A stretch of 64,000 bases of DNA from Robertmurraya sp. FSL R5-0851 (GTDB taxonomy: Bacteria; Bacillota; Bacilli; Bacillales; Cytobacillaceae). Below are positions 10,984-20,263 of this stretch, piece by piece. The stretch's first letter is position 1, and each line of letters opens with the position of its first letter. The translations under genes were made by a program, and so were the position numbers. Under the pieces are notes generated by a model. The model had not been told where the DNA came from. It worked only from the letters and a program-made list of their open reading frames with translations, and made no database searches. The stretch spans positions 4,135,001 through 4,199,000 of the forward strand of contig NZ_JBBOOE010000001.1 of NCBI RefSeq assembly GCF_038002965.1. Reading direction: 5' to 3'.

Positions 10984-12162
10984 TTAAGACCCCCTGCCTG
11001 CTTTTCCGATTAAAAAGACGATATCTGTATATTGATTCGTACATGCATCAATATTTTTCACACCATTGATATCTTGTAACACGACTTTTTCTCCGATGGC
11101 GCGTCTTTCTTTTGCCACCGTGTACGCTTCTTGTCGTCGTTCATCACTGAATAAAATACATGTCATCGGTGTTTCTTCTGATACTCCACCAAGCGCTTCA
11201 ATTAAGCGGTCTAAGTATAGTGCAAACCCGGTCGCTCCCGTTGCCTTCCCGAACTTTTCTAAAAGAAGATCATATCTGCCGCCATTTCCAATTGGTGTAC
11301 CTACCGCGTGAGAATACACTTCAAACACGATTCCTGTGTAGTAGCTCATATGACTAATAAGTGTTAGGTCAAACTTCAGCTTATCTTCCTCACCAAAGGC
11401 TACGACAATCTCCCACAATTGCTGAAGCTGAGAAAGGGCTTCACGACCACTTTCGTTTTCAATAATATCATTCGCAAAGCTTAGAACCTCCTCGCCTCCG
11501 CGAAGCTTTAGGAAATCCAATAATCTTTGCTTATCAATGGAAGATAACGCAAGGTTTTTTACATGCTCACGGTATCCTACATAATTTTTTTCATATAAAT
11601 ATTTCGTTAATGCTTGGGCCCGCTCTTCCGTTCCTAGAATTTGCTGGAACAATGTCTGAACAAAGCCGATATGACCAACGGAAATTTGGAACTTAGGTAG
11701 TCCAACCTCACGTAATGACGAGATTAATAGAGCGATGACCTCTCCGTCTGCGCTAATCGTATGGTCGCCAATACACTCCACACCGATTTGCTCAAACTCT
11801 GCTGGTCTGCCCCCTTCTCTTTGCTGTGCTCTGTAAACATTCGCCGAGTAGGCCAAACGCAGTGGCAAGTCTTCCTTTAACAGCTTAGATGCTGCCACAC
11901 GCGCGATTGGGGCAGTCATATCCGGTCTCAGCACAAGTGTATGACCTTGTGAATCTAATAATTTAAACAGCTGCTGGTCAAGAATAGCCGAAGCTGTTCC
12001 GACCGTTTCATAATATTCAAGTGCGGGCGTTTCAATAAACTGGAAGCCCCAACGTTTCATTTCAGATTTGATCGCATCTCTAGCAATGCTTTTCGTTTCG
12101 TATAATCCTGGAAGAGTATCCCTCATTCCAAGTGGTTTTTCGAACATAAACAAACGACTCAA
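10984..12162 (-). CDS. hisZ: ATP phosphoribosyltransferase regulatory subunit
   Basis: A catalytically inactive histidyl-tRNA synthetase paralogue of 392 residues that assembles with short HisG and confers histidine feedback. Class II motifs remain: [14 protein letters not shown] (motif 2 region) and [15 protein letters not shown]; there is no anticodon-binding domain. TTG at 12162 follows AGAGGTGA with 5-6 bases spacing; the GTG further upstream is part of that ribosome binding site, and an ATG eight codons into the frame could also serve. It is the first gene of the his operon. Confidence 0.93.
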   Translation of the reverse strand: MSRLFMFEKPLGMRDTLPGLYETKSIARDAIKSEMKRWGFQFIETPALEYYETVGTASAILDQQLFKLLDSQGHTLVLRPDMTAPIARVAASKLLKEDLPLRLAYSANVYRAQQREGGRPAEFEQIGVECIGDHTISADGEVIALLISSLREVGLPKFQISVGHIGFVQTLFQQILGTEERAQALTKYLYEKNYVGYREHVKNLALSSIDKQRLLDFLKLRGGEEVLSFANDIIENESGREALSQLQQLWEIVVAFGEEDKLKFDLTLISHMSYYTGIVFEVYSHAVGTPIGNGGRYDLLLEKFGKATGATGFALYLDRLIEALGGVSEETPMTCILFSDERRQEAYTVAKERRAIGEKVVLQDINGVKNIDACTNQYTDIVFLIGKAGRGS

Positions 12163-12204
12163 GACAATCACCTCTATATCAAAATGTTCCGAATCCTTTA
12201 GTTC

Positions 12205-12218
12205 GCTAATATGTTAGC
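12205..12218. promoter_or_regulatory. Palindrome in the his operon leader, candidate operator
   Basis: GCTAA-TATG-TTAGC is a perfect 14-bp palindrome 43 bp upstream of hisZ, in the only sizeable leader of the operon. A TATAAC-like -10 lies just upstream in minus-strand sense. No T-box is seen. Binding by a histidine regulator is an inference from position. Confidence 0.4.
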
Positions 12219-12284
12219 AAATTGAAGTTATATGTAGTTTACTCCTTTCTCAAGGAAGTCGTCAACTGAAAAATTGGTAACAAA

Positions 12285-12355
12285 GTCGATTGGCGTCCAT
12301 TCTCTTCGCTGTTATTGCTAGCGCAATAAAGGCTCGATTATGTACACCAATCGAC
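12285..12355. repeat. 71-bp imperfect palindromic element, copy C
   Basis: Located between yvoF and the his promoter region. The outer arms GTCGATTGGCGT and ACACCAATCGAC pair at 11 of 12 positions but share no sequence with the arms of copies A and B. The centre TTATTGCTAGCGCAATAA plus AGGCT aligns with the core of A and B, with compensating changes (GTTGC/GCAAC becomes ATTGC/GCAAT). Confidence 0.8.
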
Positions 12356-12361
12356 AATGAT

Positions 12362-12399
12362 ATAAAAAAAGCCTCACTAACTACTGTTAATGAAGCTTT
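12362..12399 (-). terminator. Terminator after yvoF
   Basis: Minus-strand stem AAGCTTCATTAAC/GTTAGTGAGGCTT, overlapping the yvoF stop and followed by TTTTTTT. It ends the hprK-lgt-yvoD-ppaX-yvoF operon before the his promoter. Confidence 0.85.
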
Positions 12400-12926
12400 T
12401 CTTTTCCGTAAATCGGATCCTCTTCCCATCTTGCTGTGAGCTCTTCTTTTGTGTAAATCACTCGCATGGGGTTGCCACCAACGAACGCTCCTGCTGGAAC
12501 ATCCTTATGGACGAGCGTTCCCGCTGATACAATGGCTCCGTCTCCAATCGTGATGCCAGGTAAAATCGTGGTATTTGCTCCGATCATTACTTCGCTCCCG
12601 ATTTGCACTTCTCCTAACCGATACTCTTTGATTAAGTATTCGTGTGCAAGGATCGTGGTGTTATAACCGATGACCGTATTTTTGCCCACGCTGATTTTTT
12701 CTGGAAACATAATGTCAAGCATAACCATAAGAGCAAACGAGGTTTGGTCACCAATATTCATTTTTAGAAATGTTCGATACAACCAGTTTTTCATTCCTAA
12801 AAATGGTGTATATCGTGCGAGTTGGATTACAATGAAGTTTTTGACGACTTTTACAAAAGGGACGGTTTTGTATACATGCCAGAGAGAGTTCGCTCCTTCA
12901 ACTGGGTAGCGAGTTGTCCTTCTCAT
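12387..12926 (-). CDS. yvoF: Left-handed beta-helix acyltransferase YvoF
   Basis: A 179-residue hexapeptide-repeat O-acetyltransferase-like protein. Imperfect hexads run from about 70 to 160 (for example IGANTTILPGITIGDGAIVS, then GTLVHKDVPAGAFVGGNP), the trimeric beta-helix typical of maltose/galactoside acetyltransferases. The acceptor is unknown; the Bacillus homologue is uncharacterised. Its ATG shares a base with the ppaX stop (TAATG), so translation is coupled. Terminator overlaps the stop. Confidence 0.9.
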   Translation of the reverse strand: MRRTTRYPVEGANSLWHVYKTVPFVKVVKNFIVIQLARYTPFLGMKNWLYRTFLKMNIGDQTSFALMVMLDIMFPEKISVGKNTVIGYNTTILAHEYLIKEYRLGEVQIGSEVMIGANTTILPGITIGDGAIVSAGTLVHKDVPAGAFVGGNPMRVIYTKEELTARWEEDPIYGKEKLH

Positions 12927-13576
12927 TATCCTTCTGCCTCTAAAATCGCCAGTAAATCAGTCATGTTTTCAAGCATATAATCTGGATTATATTTGGCTAA
13001 ATAGTCACGACCTTTAATCGACCAGGCCACTGCAGCCGTTCTTACTCCCGCATTTCTCCCTCCTAAAATATCATGATGGTTATCTCCAACCATGATCGCT
13101 TCCTCTGGAGTAGAATGCAGTTTTTCTAATGCCATACGTACCGGACCTGGGTCTGGCTTTGCTTTTTCCACATGATCAAGTGCCACGACAATTTCAAAAT
13201 AAGGATCTAGCTCGGTTAGCTTCAACCCTTTCATCACAACGTCAGACATTTTCGACGTCACGATTCCAATCTTATAACCTTTGTCCTTCAAGGCAATAAC
13301 CGTTTCTTTTACACCCTCGAACTCTTTTACAAGCGAATCGTGATTACTAATGTTAAAGGATCGATAAGTCTTTATCATTTCCTCGACATTATCCGGATTC
13401 ATTCCACCAAATGTTTCTACGAGCGTTGGTCCCATAAACGGGATCACATCCTCACGCTTGTATTGGTCAGGATAATAGTGCTGTAAGGTGTGTAGAAAGG
13501 ATTGAATAATCAGTTCGTTTGTATCAATTAATGTTCCGTCTAAATCAAATAAGATGGTTGTTGTTTTAGTGGTCAT
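12926..13576 (-). CDS. ppaX: Pyrophosphatase PpaX (HAD family)
   Basis: A 216-residue HAD hydrolase that in B. subtilis hydrolyses pyrophosphate released when HprK/P dephosphorylates HPr-Ser-P; hprK lies in the same operon here. Motif I is [11 protein letters not shown] (about 10-20), motif [10 protein letters not shown], motif III with KPDPGPV, motif [14 protein letters not shown]. It overlaps the 3' end of yvoD by 11 bp. Confidence 0.93.
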   Translation of the reverse strand: MTTKTTTILFDLDGTLIDTNELIIQSFLHTLQHYYPDQYKREDVIPFMGPTLVETFGGMNPDNVEEMIKTYRSFNISNHDSLVKEFEGVKETVIALKDKGYKIGIVTSKMSDVVMKGLKLTELDPYFEIVVALDHVEKAKPDPGPVRMALEKLHSTPEEAIMVGDNHHDILGGRNAGVRTAAVAWSIKGRDYLAKYNPDYMLENMTDLLAILEAEG

Positions 13577-14510
13577 AGACTGTTTCCTTTCGTTTTGAGA
13601 ACTCCACTCGCTTCCATACCTTCACCACGATGGCGGTCAATACGATCGCCAATACTAAACGGATGAGTAGTAAAGGAAGGACAGGTATTCCTAATGGTAA
13701 AAAGATGAGGGTATCTTCCACAACGGCGTGGCAGGCTGCGAGGAAAATGAATGCAATCGTTACGTCCTTTTTGCTCACTCCATCCTCTTTTACAGCCTGA
13801 ATCATGACGCCCGCTCCATACGCAAGGCCAAAGATCAATCCTGCCGCAAGAGTGGTTGATGTATTTTCCTTCATTCCTAATGCTCTTGTCACTGGTGCCA
13901 TCCATCGAGAAAACACCTGAAGCCATTTTAAGTCCTTTAAAATTTGAATCACAATCATTAACGGCATGACAATCATAGCTAACTGAACAATTCCAAGTGC
14001 GGCTGTTTGCAAAGCATCGAGAAGAACAGGAATGACTCCACTCACACTTTCTTCTTTCGCTGCCACCAGCCCGTATTGCGCACGTTCACTTCCACCTTGC
14101 CACACAAGGTTTATCACAATTCCTGAAAAAATGGCCAATCCAATTCTAACGGTAAGAGCAATCCAAAGCTTCACGCCTACCTTTATGGCGACGCTCGATT
14201 CCACGAGCATATTATGTGAAAAAGAAAGCATAACTGCGATAATAAACACTTCTTTTACCGATAAATCAATCGTAAGCATGGCGCCGATGGCCGCGTACAG
14301 GTTGAGAAAGTTTCCTAGTACGAGAGGAATTGCTGCGTCACCAGAAAGTCCAAAAATCCCCATCAAAGGAGTAATTAACTGTATCACCCATGGCAGAACA
14401 GGGGTGTGCTGCAGCAAAGCAACGATAAGGGCAACCGGAAATATTATTTTCCCCAATGCCCAAACGGTCTTCAAACCGACGAAAAACCCTGCTTTCGTAG
14501 ATTGTAGCAT
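13566..14510 (-). CDS. yvoD: YvoD, nucleoside-recognition (Gate) domain membrane protein
   Basis: A 314-residue integral membrane protein with two copies of a Gate/nucleoside-recognition fold, each several hydrophobic helices (about 15-145 and 165-300), and charged [19 protein letters not shown] between them. Related proteins include spore maturation proteins SpmA/B. The function of YvoD is not established. It is in the hprK-lgt-yvoD-ppaX-yvoF order seen in B. subtilis, but the lgt-yvoD gap is widened to 170 bp by a palindromic repeat. Confidence 0.88.
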   Translation of the reverse strand: MLQSTKAGFFVGLKTVWALGKIIFPVALIVALLQHTPVLPWVIQLITPLMGIFGLSGDAAIPLVLGNFLNLYAAIGAMLTIDLSVKEVFIIAVMLSFSHNMLVESSVAIKVGVKLWIALTVRIGLAIFSGIVINLVWQGGSERAQYGLVAAKEESVSGVIPVLLDALQTAALGIVQLAMIVMPLMIVIQILKDLKWLQVFSRWMAPVTRALGMKENTSTTLAAGLIFGLAYGAGVMIQAVKEDGVSKKDVTIAFIFLAACHAVVEDTLIFLPLGIPVLPLLLIRLVLAIVLTAIVVKVWKRVEFSKRKETVYDH

Positions 14511-14543
14511 CTTCTCTCCGTGCTCCCTTATTTGTATTAGGAT

Positions 14544-14615
14544 GAGGGCAGTTTCCCCTGAAGCCAGCCTTTGTTGCGTAGCAACACCAGGTGGCGAAAG
14601 GCGAAACTGTCCCTC
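14544..14615. repeat. 72-bp imperfect palindromic element, copy B
   Basis: Reverse orientation relative to copies A and C, in the lgt-yvoD gap. Outer arms GAGGGCAGTTTC and GAAACTGTCCCTC are complementary except for one base. Its inner 21 bases match copy A exactly on the opposite strand, including TGTTGCTACGCAACAAAGG. It would be transcribed inside the hprK-lgt-yvoD mRNA. Confidence 0.85.
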
Positions 14616-14680
14616 TCACTTATTTCATATTGGGTAAAGTTTCTCCTTAAGGAGAAATGGCACCCTTTTCTCTCTTTGTT

Positions 14681-15499
14681 TTACACACTCTGGTCCAAAT
14701 ACCGGACCTTCGCGTATCCTTTTACTCTTCGATAAACGAATAATGCAACGGCTATAACAATTAAGGCAATCGAAATCGTTTGGGCAATACGTAAAGATTC
14801 TGTTAACATCAAGCTGTCCGTACGCATTCCTTCCACGAAGAAACGACCGATGGAATACCAAATCACATAGGAAAGGAAAATCTCACCTTGTCGTAAATTC
14901 ACTCTTCTTAGTGACATTAATAAAATAAAACCTAAAAGATTCCAGATTGATTCATATAAGAAGGTTGGATGATAATAGGTGCCATCAATATACATTTGGT
15001 TAATGATAAACTCTGGTAAGAATAAGCCATCTAAAAAGCTTCTCGTTACCTCGCCCCCATGTGCCTCTTGGTTGATAAAATTCCCCCAACGACCAATGGC
15101 TTGCCCAATGATAATACTTGGGGCAGCAATATCCGCAAGCTTCCAAAACGAAATATTTCTCTTCCTTGAAAACACAATCGCAGTAATAACCGAACCGATG
15201 AGTGCGCCATGAATCGCAATACCACCGTTCCAAATCTTGATAATATCACCTGGATTTTGCGAGTAATAATCCCATTCAAATGCCACATAATAAATACGAG
15301 CTGAAATGATGGCAATAGGGATCGCCCAAAGCATCAAATCTGGGAAAATATCTTTATGTAGCCCCCTTCTTTCACCTTCTCGCATCGCTAAAAACAATGC
15401 AAGTGCAATTCCCACCCCAATGATCACACCGTACCAATGGATCTGGATTGGACCGAGTGACAACGCAACTGGGTCAATCGGTTGAATAGTTGATTCCAT
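14681..15499 (-). CDS. lgt: Prolipoprotein diacylglyceryl transferase
   Basis: A 272-residue membrane enzyme that transfers diacylglycerol from phosphatidylglycerol to the lipobox cysteine of prolipoproteins. About seven hydrophobic helices. Signature residues are in [10 protein letters not shown] (essential His) and [16 protein letters not shown] (the Lgt motif). The operon position between hprK and yvoD is conserved. ATG at 15499 follows AAGGAGG. Confidence 0.96.
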   Translation of the reverse strand: MESTIQPIDPVALSLGPIQIHWYGVIIGVGIALALFLAMREGERRGLHKDIFPDLMLWAIPIAIISARIYYVAFEWDYYSQNPGDIIKIWNGGIAIHGALIGSVITAIVFSRKRNISFWKLADIAAPSIIIGQAIGRWGNFINQEAHGGEVTRSFLDGLFLPEFIINQMYIDGTYYHPTFLYESIWNLLGFILLMSLRRVNLRQGEIFLSYVIWYSIGRFFVEGMRTDSLMLTESLRIAQTISIALIVIAVALFVYRRVKGYAKVRYLDQSV

Positions 15500-15520
15500 T
15501 ACAGCTCATCCTCCTTAGGA

Positions 15521-16459
15521 TTAATGTTCTTCGTCATGCTCGCCTTCTTCAATCACATCAGCCAGACGATTCGTAAACTGCTCCGCTGCGTTCACTCCCA
15601 TTCGCTTTAGACGGAAGTTCATCGCTGCTACTTCAATAATAACGGCTAAGTTCCGACCAGGTCGAACAGGAACCGTTAATTTTGTTAAATCTGTGTCAAT
15701 GATTCGCATTTTTTCTTCGTCCAACCCTAGGCGGTCGTACTGCTTATTTTGATCCCATAATTCTAAGTTAATAACTAATGTAATACGTTTATGACTACGA
15801 ACCGCTCCTGCTCCAAACAGTGTCATCACGTTAATGATTCCTAATCCGCGAATTTCAAGTAAATGCTCAATCAATTCTGGAGAGTTACCAATAAGCGTAT
15901 CTTCATCTTCCTGACGAATTTCTACGCAATCATCTGCAACCAATCGATGTCCACGTTTGACGAGTTCAAGAGCCGTTTCACTTTTCCCGACGCCACTTTT
16001 CCCCGTGATTAGAACTCCTACTCCATAAATATCAATGAGAACCCCATGAACAGCCGTTGTAGGTGCAAGCTTACTTTCTAAAAAATTCGTCAATCGTCCA
16101 GAAAAACGTGTCGTCTTCTGTCTAGAACGCATAAGCGGCACAGCCTCACGTTCACAGGCTTCGATCAGTTCTTCAGGTACCTCAAGCTCCCTAGTTACAA
16201 TGATTCCGGGAGTTACATCCGTACAAAGCTTTTCCATACGAATGGCACGCTCCGTTGGCGACAATTTTTCCGCAAAGGTTAGCTCTGTTTTCCCAAGAAG
16301 TTGGATCCGCTCAGCTGGATAATAATCGAAAAACCCTGCTATCTCAATACCCGGTCTAGAGATATCGCTCATCGTGATCGGGCGATTTATTCCTTCTTCT
16401 CCACTAATTAACTCAAGGTCAAATTTTTCAATAATATCTTTCGTGCGAACTTTCGCCAT
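15521..16459 (-). CDS. hprK: HPr kinase/phosphorylase
   Basis: A bifunctional enzyme of 312 residues that phosphorylates HPr on Ser46, driving CcpA-dependent catabolite repression. Walker A GKSGVGKS is near residue 155, the family signature [20 protein letters not shown] follows, and the N-terminal domain begins [16 protein letters not shown] at 16459 lies nine bases after GAGGAGG; a longer in-frame start (16492) lacks a site. Its output is directly relevant to the cre sites at the bgl locus in this window. Confidence 0.96.
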   Translation of the reverse strand: MAKVRTKDIIEKFDLELISGEEGINRPITMSDISRPGIEIAGFFDYYPAERIQLLGKTELTFAEKLSPTERAIRMEKLCTDVTPGIIVTRELEVPEELIEACEREAVPLMRSRQKTTRFSGRLTNFLESKLAPTTAVHGVLIDIYGVGVLITGKSGVGKSETALELVKRGHRLVADDCVEIRQEDEDTLIGNSPELIEHLLEIRGLGIINVMTLFGAGAVRSHKRITLVINLELWDQNKQYDRLGLDEEKMRIIDTDLTKLTVPVRPGRNLAVIIEVAAMNFRLKRMGVNAAEQFTNRLADVIEEGEHDEEH

Positions 16460-16550
16460 GGTCGTGTTCCTCCTCTGTATGTAAAGAGACAATTCCTATC
16501 TATTTTACCATCTTTTTATAAAGAACCAAATTTGATCCGCGTATTTTGTC

Positions 16551-16581
16551 AAAAAAATGACCCTCCTCAAATTGAGAAGGG
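16551..16581 (-). terminator. Terminator after the alkaline phosphatase gene
   Basis: Stem CCCTTCTCAA/TTGAGGAGGG with one mismatch, then TCATTTTTTT on the minus strand. Confidence 0.8.
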
Positions 16582-16588
16582 CTAGAAA

Positions 16589-18193
16589 TTAAGGGGTAAA
16601 CTCTTTTACTTGTTCACTCACAAAGAAATCCCTTCCATTGAATATCGAGATCCCCCTTAGAGGATACTGCTTTCCATTTACCGTAATGATATTTTTATTC
16701 GCAGGGATTTCAATGGAGATGTCTCTTTTAGTAGCTACAAATACAGGATTATATTTTTTCGAGTGATCAATTTTTGTGATGTAGCCTTGCTTCTCAAATG
16801 CATCCTTTGCATTTATGAACAACGATTGACTCAACTTTTCTAAGTTAAACCCCATGAACTCTGCCATTTTTTCAGGTAACTCCGTATTCTCTAGGAAGCC
16901 TGTCGGATGAGACGGACCGTACGCGTACAGAAATACATCTTCTCCCGTATGACCATATGTTGTAAAACCAAGTTGGGCTTTTTCTGCTAACATAGCAGAT
17001 AGATCGGCTCCAACATGATTGGAGTTGATCAGCATTCTTACTTCATTGTTTGATAAATGATCCAGCCCATACTGCTTTGCCACTTGTTTGATATTGGATC
17101 GATCAGGCTTAAGGTCCTGTAGTGCACCCTCGATCGTCCGCTGGGCTTTTTTCAATGGCTGAATAATGCTTTCAACAGGAGTATGCGCATACGATCTAGA
17201 TGTTTGCCGGTTCCCTATCGAGATTCCACTATTTCCATGATCAGTCACGGCAATCACCAGCGTGTTTCCATCTCTTTCAGCAAACCTAACTGCTTCCTTT
17301 ACCGCCTCGTCGAAGGCTAATACATCGCTAATCATACCTACAATATCATTATTGTGTGCAGCCCAGTCAATCTTGCTTCCTTCCACAAACAGGAAAAATC
17401 CATCTTCGTCTTTTAAAAGAGTTTGAATCGCTTTGTTTGTCATCTCAGCAAGAGTTGGCTCGGAAGGCTTTGTTGCTGGACGGTCTATATCGTATGCAAG
17501 CGACTGCTCGGCAAAGCTTCCCCAGATTTTTGGCCCGTTCGCCTTTTGCAATTCACTTCTCGTGTTGACCCATTGATAGCCTTTTTCTTTAATGATCTTT
17601 TGTAGATCTTCCTGGTCTTTACGATTTGTTAAATGAACGGCTCCCCCACCAAGTACAACATCAATTTCTTGATACACCTGTTGCTCAGCAATATCTTCTT
17701 TTTGCTTCCGGCTCGGAACATGTGTGGAAAATCCGGCAGGTGTGGCGTGTTGAATTTCAGAGGTAGCAATTATACCAGTCGCTTTCCCTACTTGCTTCGC
17801 TCCTTCTAGAACATTGGCTACCGGCATGAGTGCATGCTTTGGATTTTGTTCCTGCTTACCTGGTGTTGTAATTTTCGATGGAAGAAGCCCAATATAATGC
17901 TCATCCGTTTTGTTTCCAGTTGCCAGAGCAGTGGCCGCAGCCGCTGAGTCTGTGATCGCAGATTCTGCCGAATACGTTCGCACGCCCCCCGTCAAGATTT
18001 GATCTAGCGCAAGATCTCTTCCTTTATACCAACGGGCTAATGCGATCGCTCCCGAACTTGTTCCGTCCATCACCATCATAATGACATTTCTCGGGGACTC
18101 GGTTTGCGGCTGCTGTGCTTTCATCTCTGTACACCCTACACTTCCAAGTAAAATGATACACGCTAAGGTTGTAATCAGTAATTTCTTGCTCAT
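16589..18193 (-). CDS. Secreted alkaline phosphatase, probable lipoprotein
   Basis: A 534-residue alkaline-phosphatase-superfamily enzyme. ATG at 18193 follows AAGGAGG; an earlier ATG overlaps that site. A hydrophobic N-terminus ends GSVGC (Cys21), a somewhat weak lipobox. Metal/active-site motifs: VMDGTSSG (Asp43), nucleophile Ser83 in ITDSAAAATALATG, FVEGSKIDWAAHNND, AVTDHGNSG and GHTGEDV. It hydrolyses phosphomonoesters outside the membrane, normally under phosphate limitation; I see no clear PhoP boxes. In B. subtilis other genes occupy this spot between hprK and the yvl cluster. Confidence 0.92.
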   Translation of the reverse strand: MSKKLLITTLACIILLGSVGCTEMKAQQPQTESPRNVIMMVMDGTSSGAIALARWYKGRDLALDQILTGGVRTYSAESAITDSAAAATALATGNKTDEHYIGLLPSKITTPGKQEQNPKHALMPVANVLEGAKQVGKATGIIATSEIQHATPAGFSTHVPSRKQKEDIAEQQVYQEIDVVLGGGAVHLTNRKDQEDLQKIIKEKGYQWVNTRSELQKANGPKIWGSFAEQSLAYDIDRPATKPSEPTLAEMTNKAIQTLLKDEDGFFLFVEGSKIDWAAHNNDIVGMISDVLAFDEAVKEAVRFAERDGNTLVIAVTDHGNSGISIGNRQTSRSYAHTPVESIIQPLKKAQRTIEGALQDLKPDRSNIKQVAKQYGLDHLSNNEVRMLINSNHVGADLSAMLAEKAQLGFTTYGHTGEDVFLYAYGPSHPTGFLENTELPEKMAEFMGFNLEKLSQSLFINAKDAFEKQGYITKIDHSKKYNPVFVATKRDISIEIPANKNIITVNGKQYPLRGISIFNGRDFFVSEQVKEFTP

Positions 18194-18282
18194 AAAAGCC
18201 TCCTTTCCCAATCGTTGTTTATTTTACTCATGTTGTTGGAAAGTAACCGGGGAAATGGAAATTAATGTGGGAAAATGCAAAT

Positions 18283-18312
18283 AAAAAACCTCCTTTTCTT
18301 TCAAAAGGAGGG
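18283..18312 (-). terminator. Terminator after yvlD
   Basis: Stem CCTCCTTTT/AAAAGGAGG, followed on the minus strand by TTTTTT. Confidence 0.88.
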
Positions 18313-18319
18313 TGGAAAC

Positions 18320-18691
18320 TTAGTTATTTTCCTTTTTTCTAGAAAAAACGGTCTTTTGAAGGATGACATTTACGATCGACATGATGAGTGCGATGAAGAA
18401 GGCCATCCAGAATCCGTCAATTTCAAAGGAAGAACCGACCAATTCATCGGTGAGCAGAAGTGTCAATGCATTGATAACTAACAAGAATGCACCAAGCGTC
18501 ACAAACGTGATCGGCAGAGTTAATATGATTAAAATCGGCCTTACCAGCATATTTAGGATTGCTAATATGAAACTCGCGGCCAATGCCGCCCCAAAGCCTT
18601 CTATATAAAAGGAGTTTTCAAAATAGCCTGCCAGTGCGATAAATAAAATCGCATTAATTCCAATTCCTATAAGCCATCTCATCGCAATCAT
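18320..18691 (-). CDS. yvlD: YvlD-like phage-holin-family membrane protein
   Basis: A 123-residue protein with four hydrophobic helices (roughly 5-22, 28-50, 55-80, 90-115), member of the Phage_holin_4_2/YvlD family. In B. subtilis yvlABCD is an envelope-stress operon under SigW control; I could not assign a SigW promoter here. It starts 6 bp after yvlB. The pspC-like gene yvlC, present in B. subtilis between yvlB and yvlD, is absent. Confidence 0.85.
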   Translation of the reverse strand: MIAMRWLIGIGINAILFIALAGYFENSFYIEGFGAALAASFILAILNMLVRPILIILTLPITFVTLGAFLLVINALTLLLTDELVGSSFEIDGFWMAFFIALIMSIVNVILQKTVFSRKKENN

Positions 18692-18697
18692 CCATTC

Positions 18698-19804
18698 TTA
18701 TTTAACTTTTTTCAACGAAACCGAACCGGTCTTTGTATCTGCAAAAATCGTTGTAAAGGTATCCAGCGGTCTTGTAGATTTAAAACTAAACATTTTTTGA
18801 ACCACTTCACTTTTATTTTCTACAACGGAAATATCGTCAACGTCTACTTGGAATCCACCAAGATTGGACTTTAGTTCGCCACTTAATGCCCATGCAGATG
18901 GTACCTTCACCTTGATGGAGCCTGTTGTAGCTTTGGCTACAACCACATCACTTTGGTCACCAGCCAGCTCACATTCAATATTTCCGTTAAAGGATTGGAG
19001 GTCGAGCTTTTTATACGAACCATCCACTCTGATAGCTCCATTAATCGTTTCTGCTTCAAAGTCTTCTATTTGACTTTGCGTAACCGTAATTTGTCCATTT
19101 GCTGTTTCTAGTTCTGTCTTTGAAGCCTTAATGTTCGACACATCCACTTTTCCGTTTGCTGTTTTTGCTTTAAATGAAGCCACCACTAGGTTTTCGCTTG
19201 TGATCGGCCCGTTAAACATGCGAATACGAATATGCTCAAATTCCGTAGAAGGTACGTATACCTTTGCCTGCACCTTCATCCACTTTTGTTGTGCTCCGAA
19301 ACGTAGTTTATCCCCTTCGACCGAAAATAACACATCTTTAATAAAGAGGCTTTTCGCTTCTTCTGGTGATTCCACACGGTACACCTTTGCTTCACATTCG
19401 ACTCGAACATCTGATTGATCCCAAGGGATAAGGGTCACCGAACCATTGGCCACGTCAATATCTATATCCTTAACTCTTGCATGTGTTTGTTGATAGATAT
19501 GAGAAACATCTACCGATTGACCAAAATTCCAATCAAGATCAAAATCCTTGATCTTTTTAAACGCCACATCAACAAACTCTAGTATCTTATCTTTGGCAGA
19601 TTGAGCCTTTTGATAAGAAAAACCTGACGACTTTTTCCCTTCCTCAATATTCACAACCGTTGAAAGCTCATGGTATAACTTTTGTTGCTTTTCTTCCATC
19701 GAGGTATTGGATTTCTCCAATTCTTCTAATAGCAGTAACGCTTCATCTACTTTAAGCTTTCCTTCCTCAACCATCTGCAAGATTCGTTTTCTCTCTTCTT
19801 TCAT
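18698..19804 (-). CDS. yvlB: YvlB-like DUF4097 adhesin-domain protein
   Basis: A 368-residue soluble protein. The N-terminal SHOCT-like helical segment (KEERKRILQMVEEGKLKVDE) is followed by a charged linker and, from about 110 to the end, a repetitive beta-solenoid-like DUF4097 region with recurring NG-rich turns (ANGSV, FNGPI, ANGKV, ANGQI, INGAI, FNGNI). ATG at 19804 lies seven bases after GGGGAGGG. Function unknown beyond association with envelope stress genes. No transmembrane segment. Confidence 0.87.
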   Translation of the reverse strand: MKEERKRILQMVEEGKLKVDEALLLLEELEKSNTSMEEKQQKLYHELSTVVNIEEGKKSSGFSYQKAQSAKDKILEFVDVAFKKIKDFDLDWNFGQSVDVSHIYQQTHARVKDIDIDVANGSVTLIPWDQSDVRVECEAKVYRVESPEEAKSLFIKDVLFSVEGDKLRFGAQQKWMKVQAKVYVPSTEFEHIRIRMFNGPITSENLVVASFKAKTANGKVDVSNIKASKTELETANGQITVTQSQIEDFEAETINGAIRVDGSYKKLDLQSFNGNIECELAGDQSDVVVAKATTGSIKVKVPSAWALSGELKSNLGGFQVDVDDISVVENKSEVVQKMFSFKSTRPLDTFTTIFADTKTGSVSLKKVK

Positions 19805-19824
19805 GTTTATACCCTCCCCAATGC

Positions 19825-20151
19825 TCAATAATCTTCAATCGCAAAGACTTTTATGGCTTTGACCAGATTCCAAATCGTAACGATGATAGCGATTAATCCT
19901 GTTAAAAGCGCACCTATCATGATAGCAATCGGTGCTGTGTCTGTTATCTGGTTGGTCATATCTAGATATACCGCTGAACCGACTAAAAACGGAACGGGAA
20001 CTATTGGAATCAAATGCGACAAAAAGGCTTTCTTCGCATGCTGCTTAACATAAGAACTAGAAGAAACTAAAAATACAACCAATGGAAAAATAAAACCAGC
20101 AAAAAAGATACTCAAGTCACTCAGTCCAGCCAACACTTTCTCTGTATTCAT
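19825..20151 (-). CDS. yvlA: YvlA-like DUF4870 membrane protein
   Basis: A 108-residue protein with three hydrophobic helices (about 8-30, 45-65, 70-100), with KQHAKKAFLSHL between helices 1 and 2 as in DUF4870/Tic20-like small proteins. It is the first gene of the yvlA-yvlB-yvlD run. Molecular role unknown. ATG at 20151 follows GGAG at moderate spacing. Confidence 0.85.
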   Translation of the reverse strand: MNTEKVLAGLSDLSIFFAGFIFPLVVFLVSSSSYVKQHAKKAFLSHLIPIVPVPFLVGSAVYLDMTNQITDTAPIAIMIGALLTGLIAIIVTIWNLVKAIKVFAIEDY

Positions 20152-20230
20152 TTTCCTTCATCTCCTCTGCTCATATGTACGTTCTTAATAAATAAAAGTT
20201 TCATGAATTTTGAGGAGAGTGATACAAATA

Positions 20231-20258
20231 GGAGCAATTCCTTATACGGAACTGCTCC
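20231..20258 (-). terminator. Hairpin after uvrA
   Basis: Stem GGAGCAGTTCC/GGAATTGCTCC with one G-T pair, just past the uvrA stop. Only a weak T tract (TATTTGT) follows, so termination efficiency is uncertain. Confidence 0.6.
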
Positions 20259-20263
20259 CCTCT

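Noticed and set aside
12163..12284. Histidine T-box before hisZ
   Set aside because: No AGGGTGGNACCGCG-like segment and no leader terminator are present; only a short palindrome is seen.
8823..14619. Shared peptide WCCYATKA in two small frames as a conserved microprotein
   Set aside because: It is the translation of the palindromic element core (copies A and B); copy C does not encode it, so the conservation is at DNA/RNA level.
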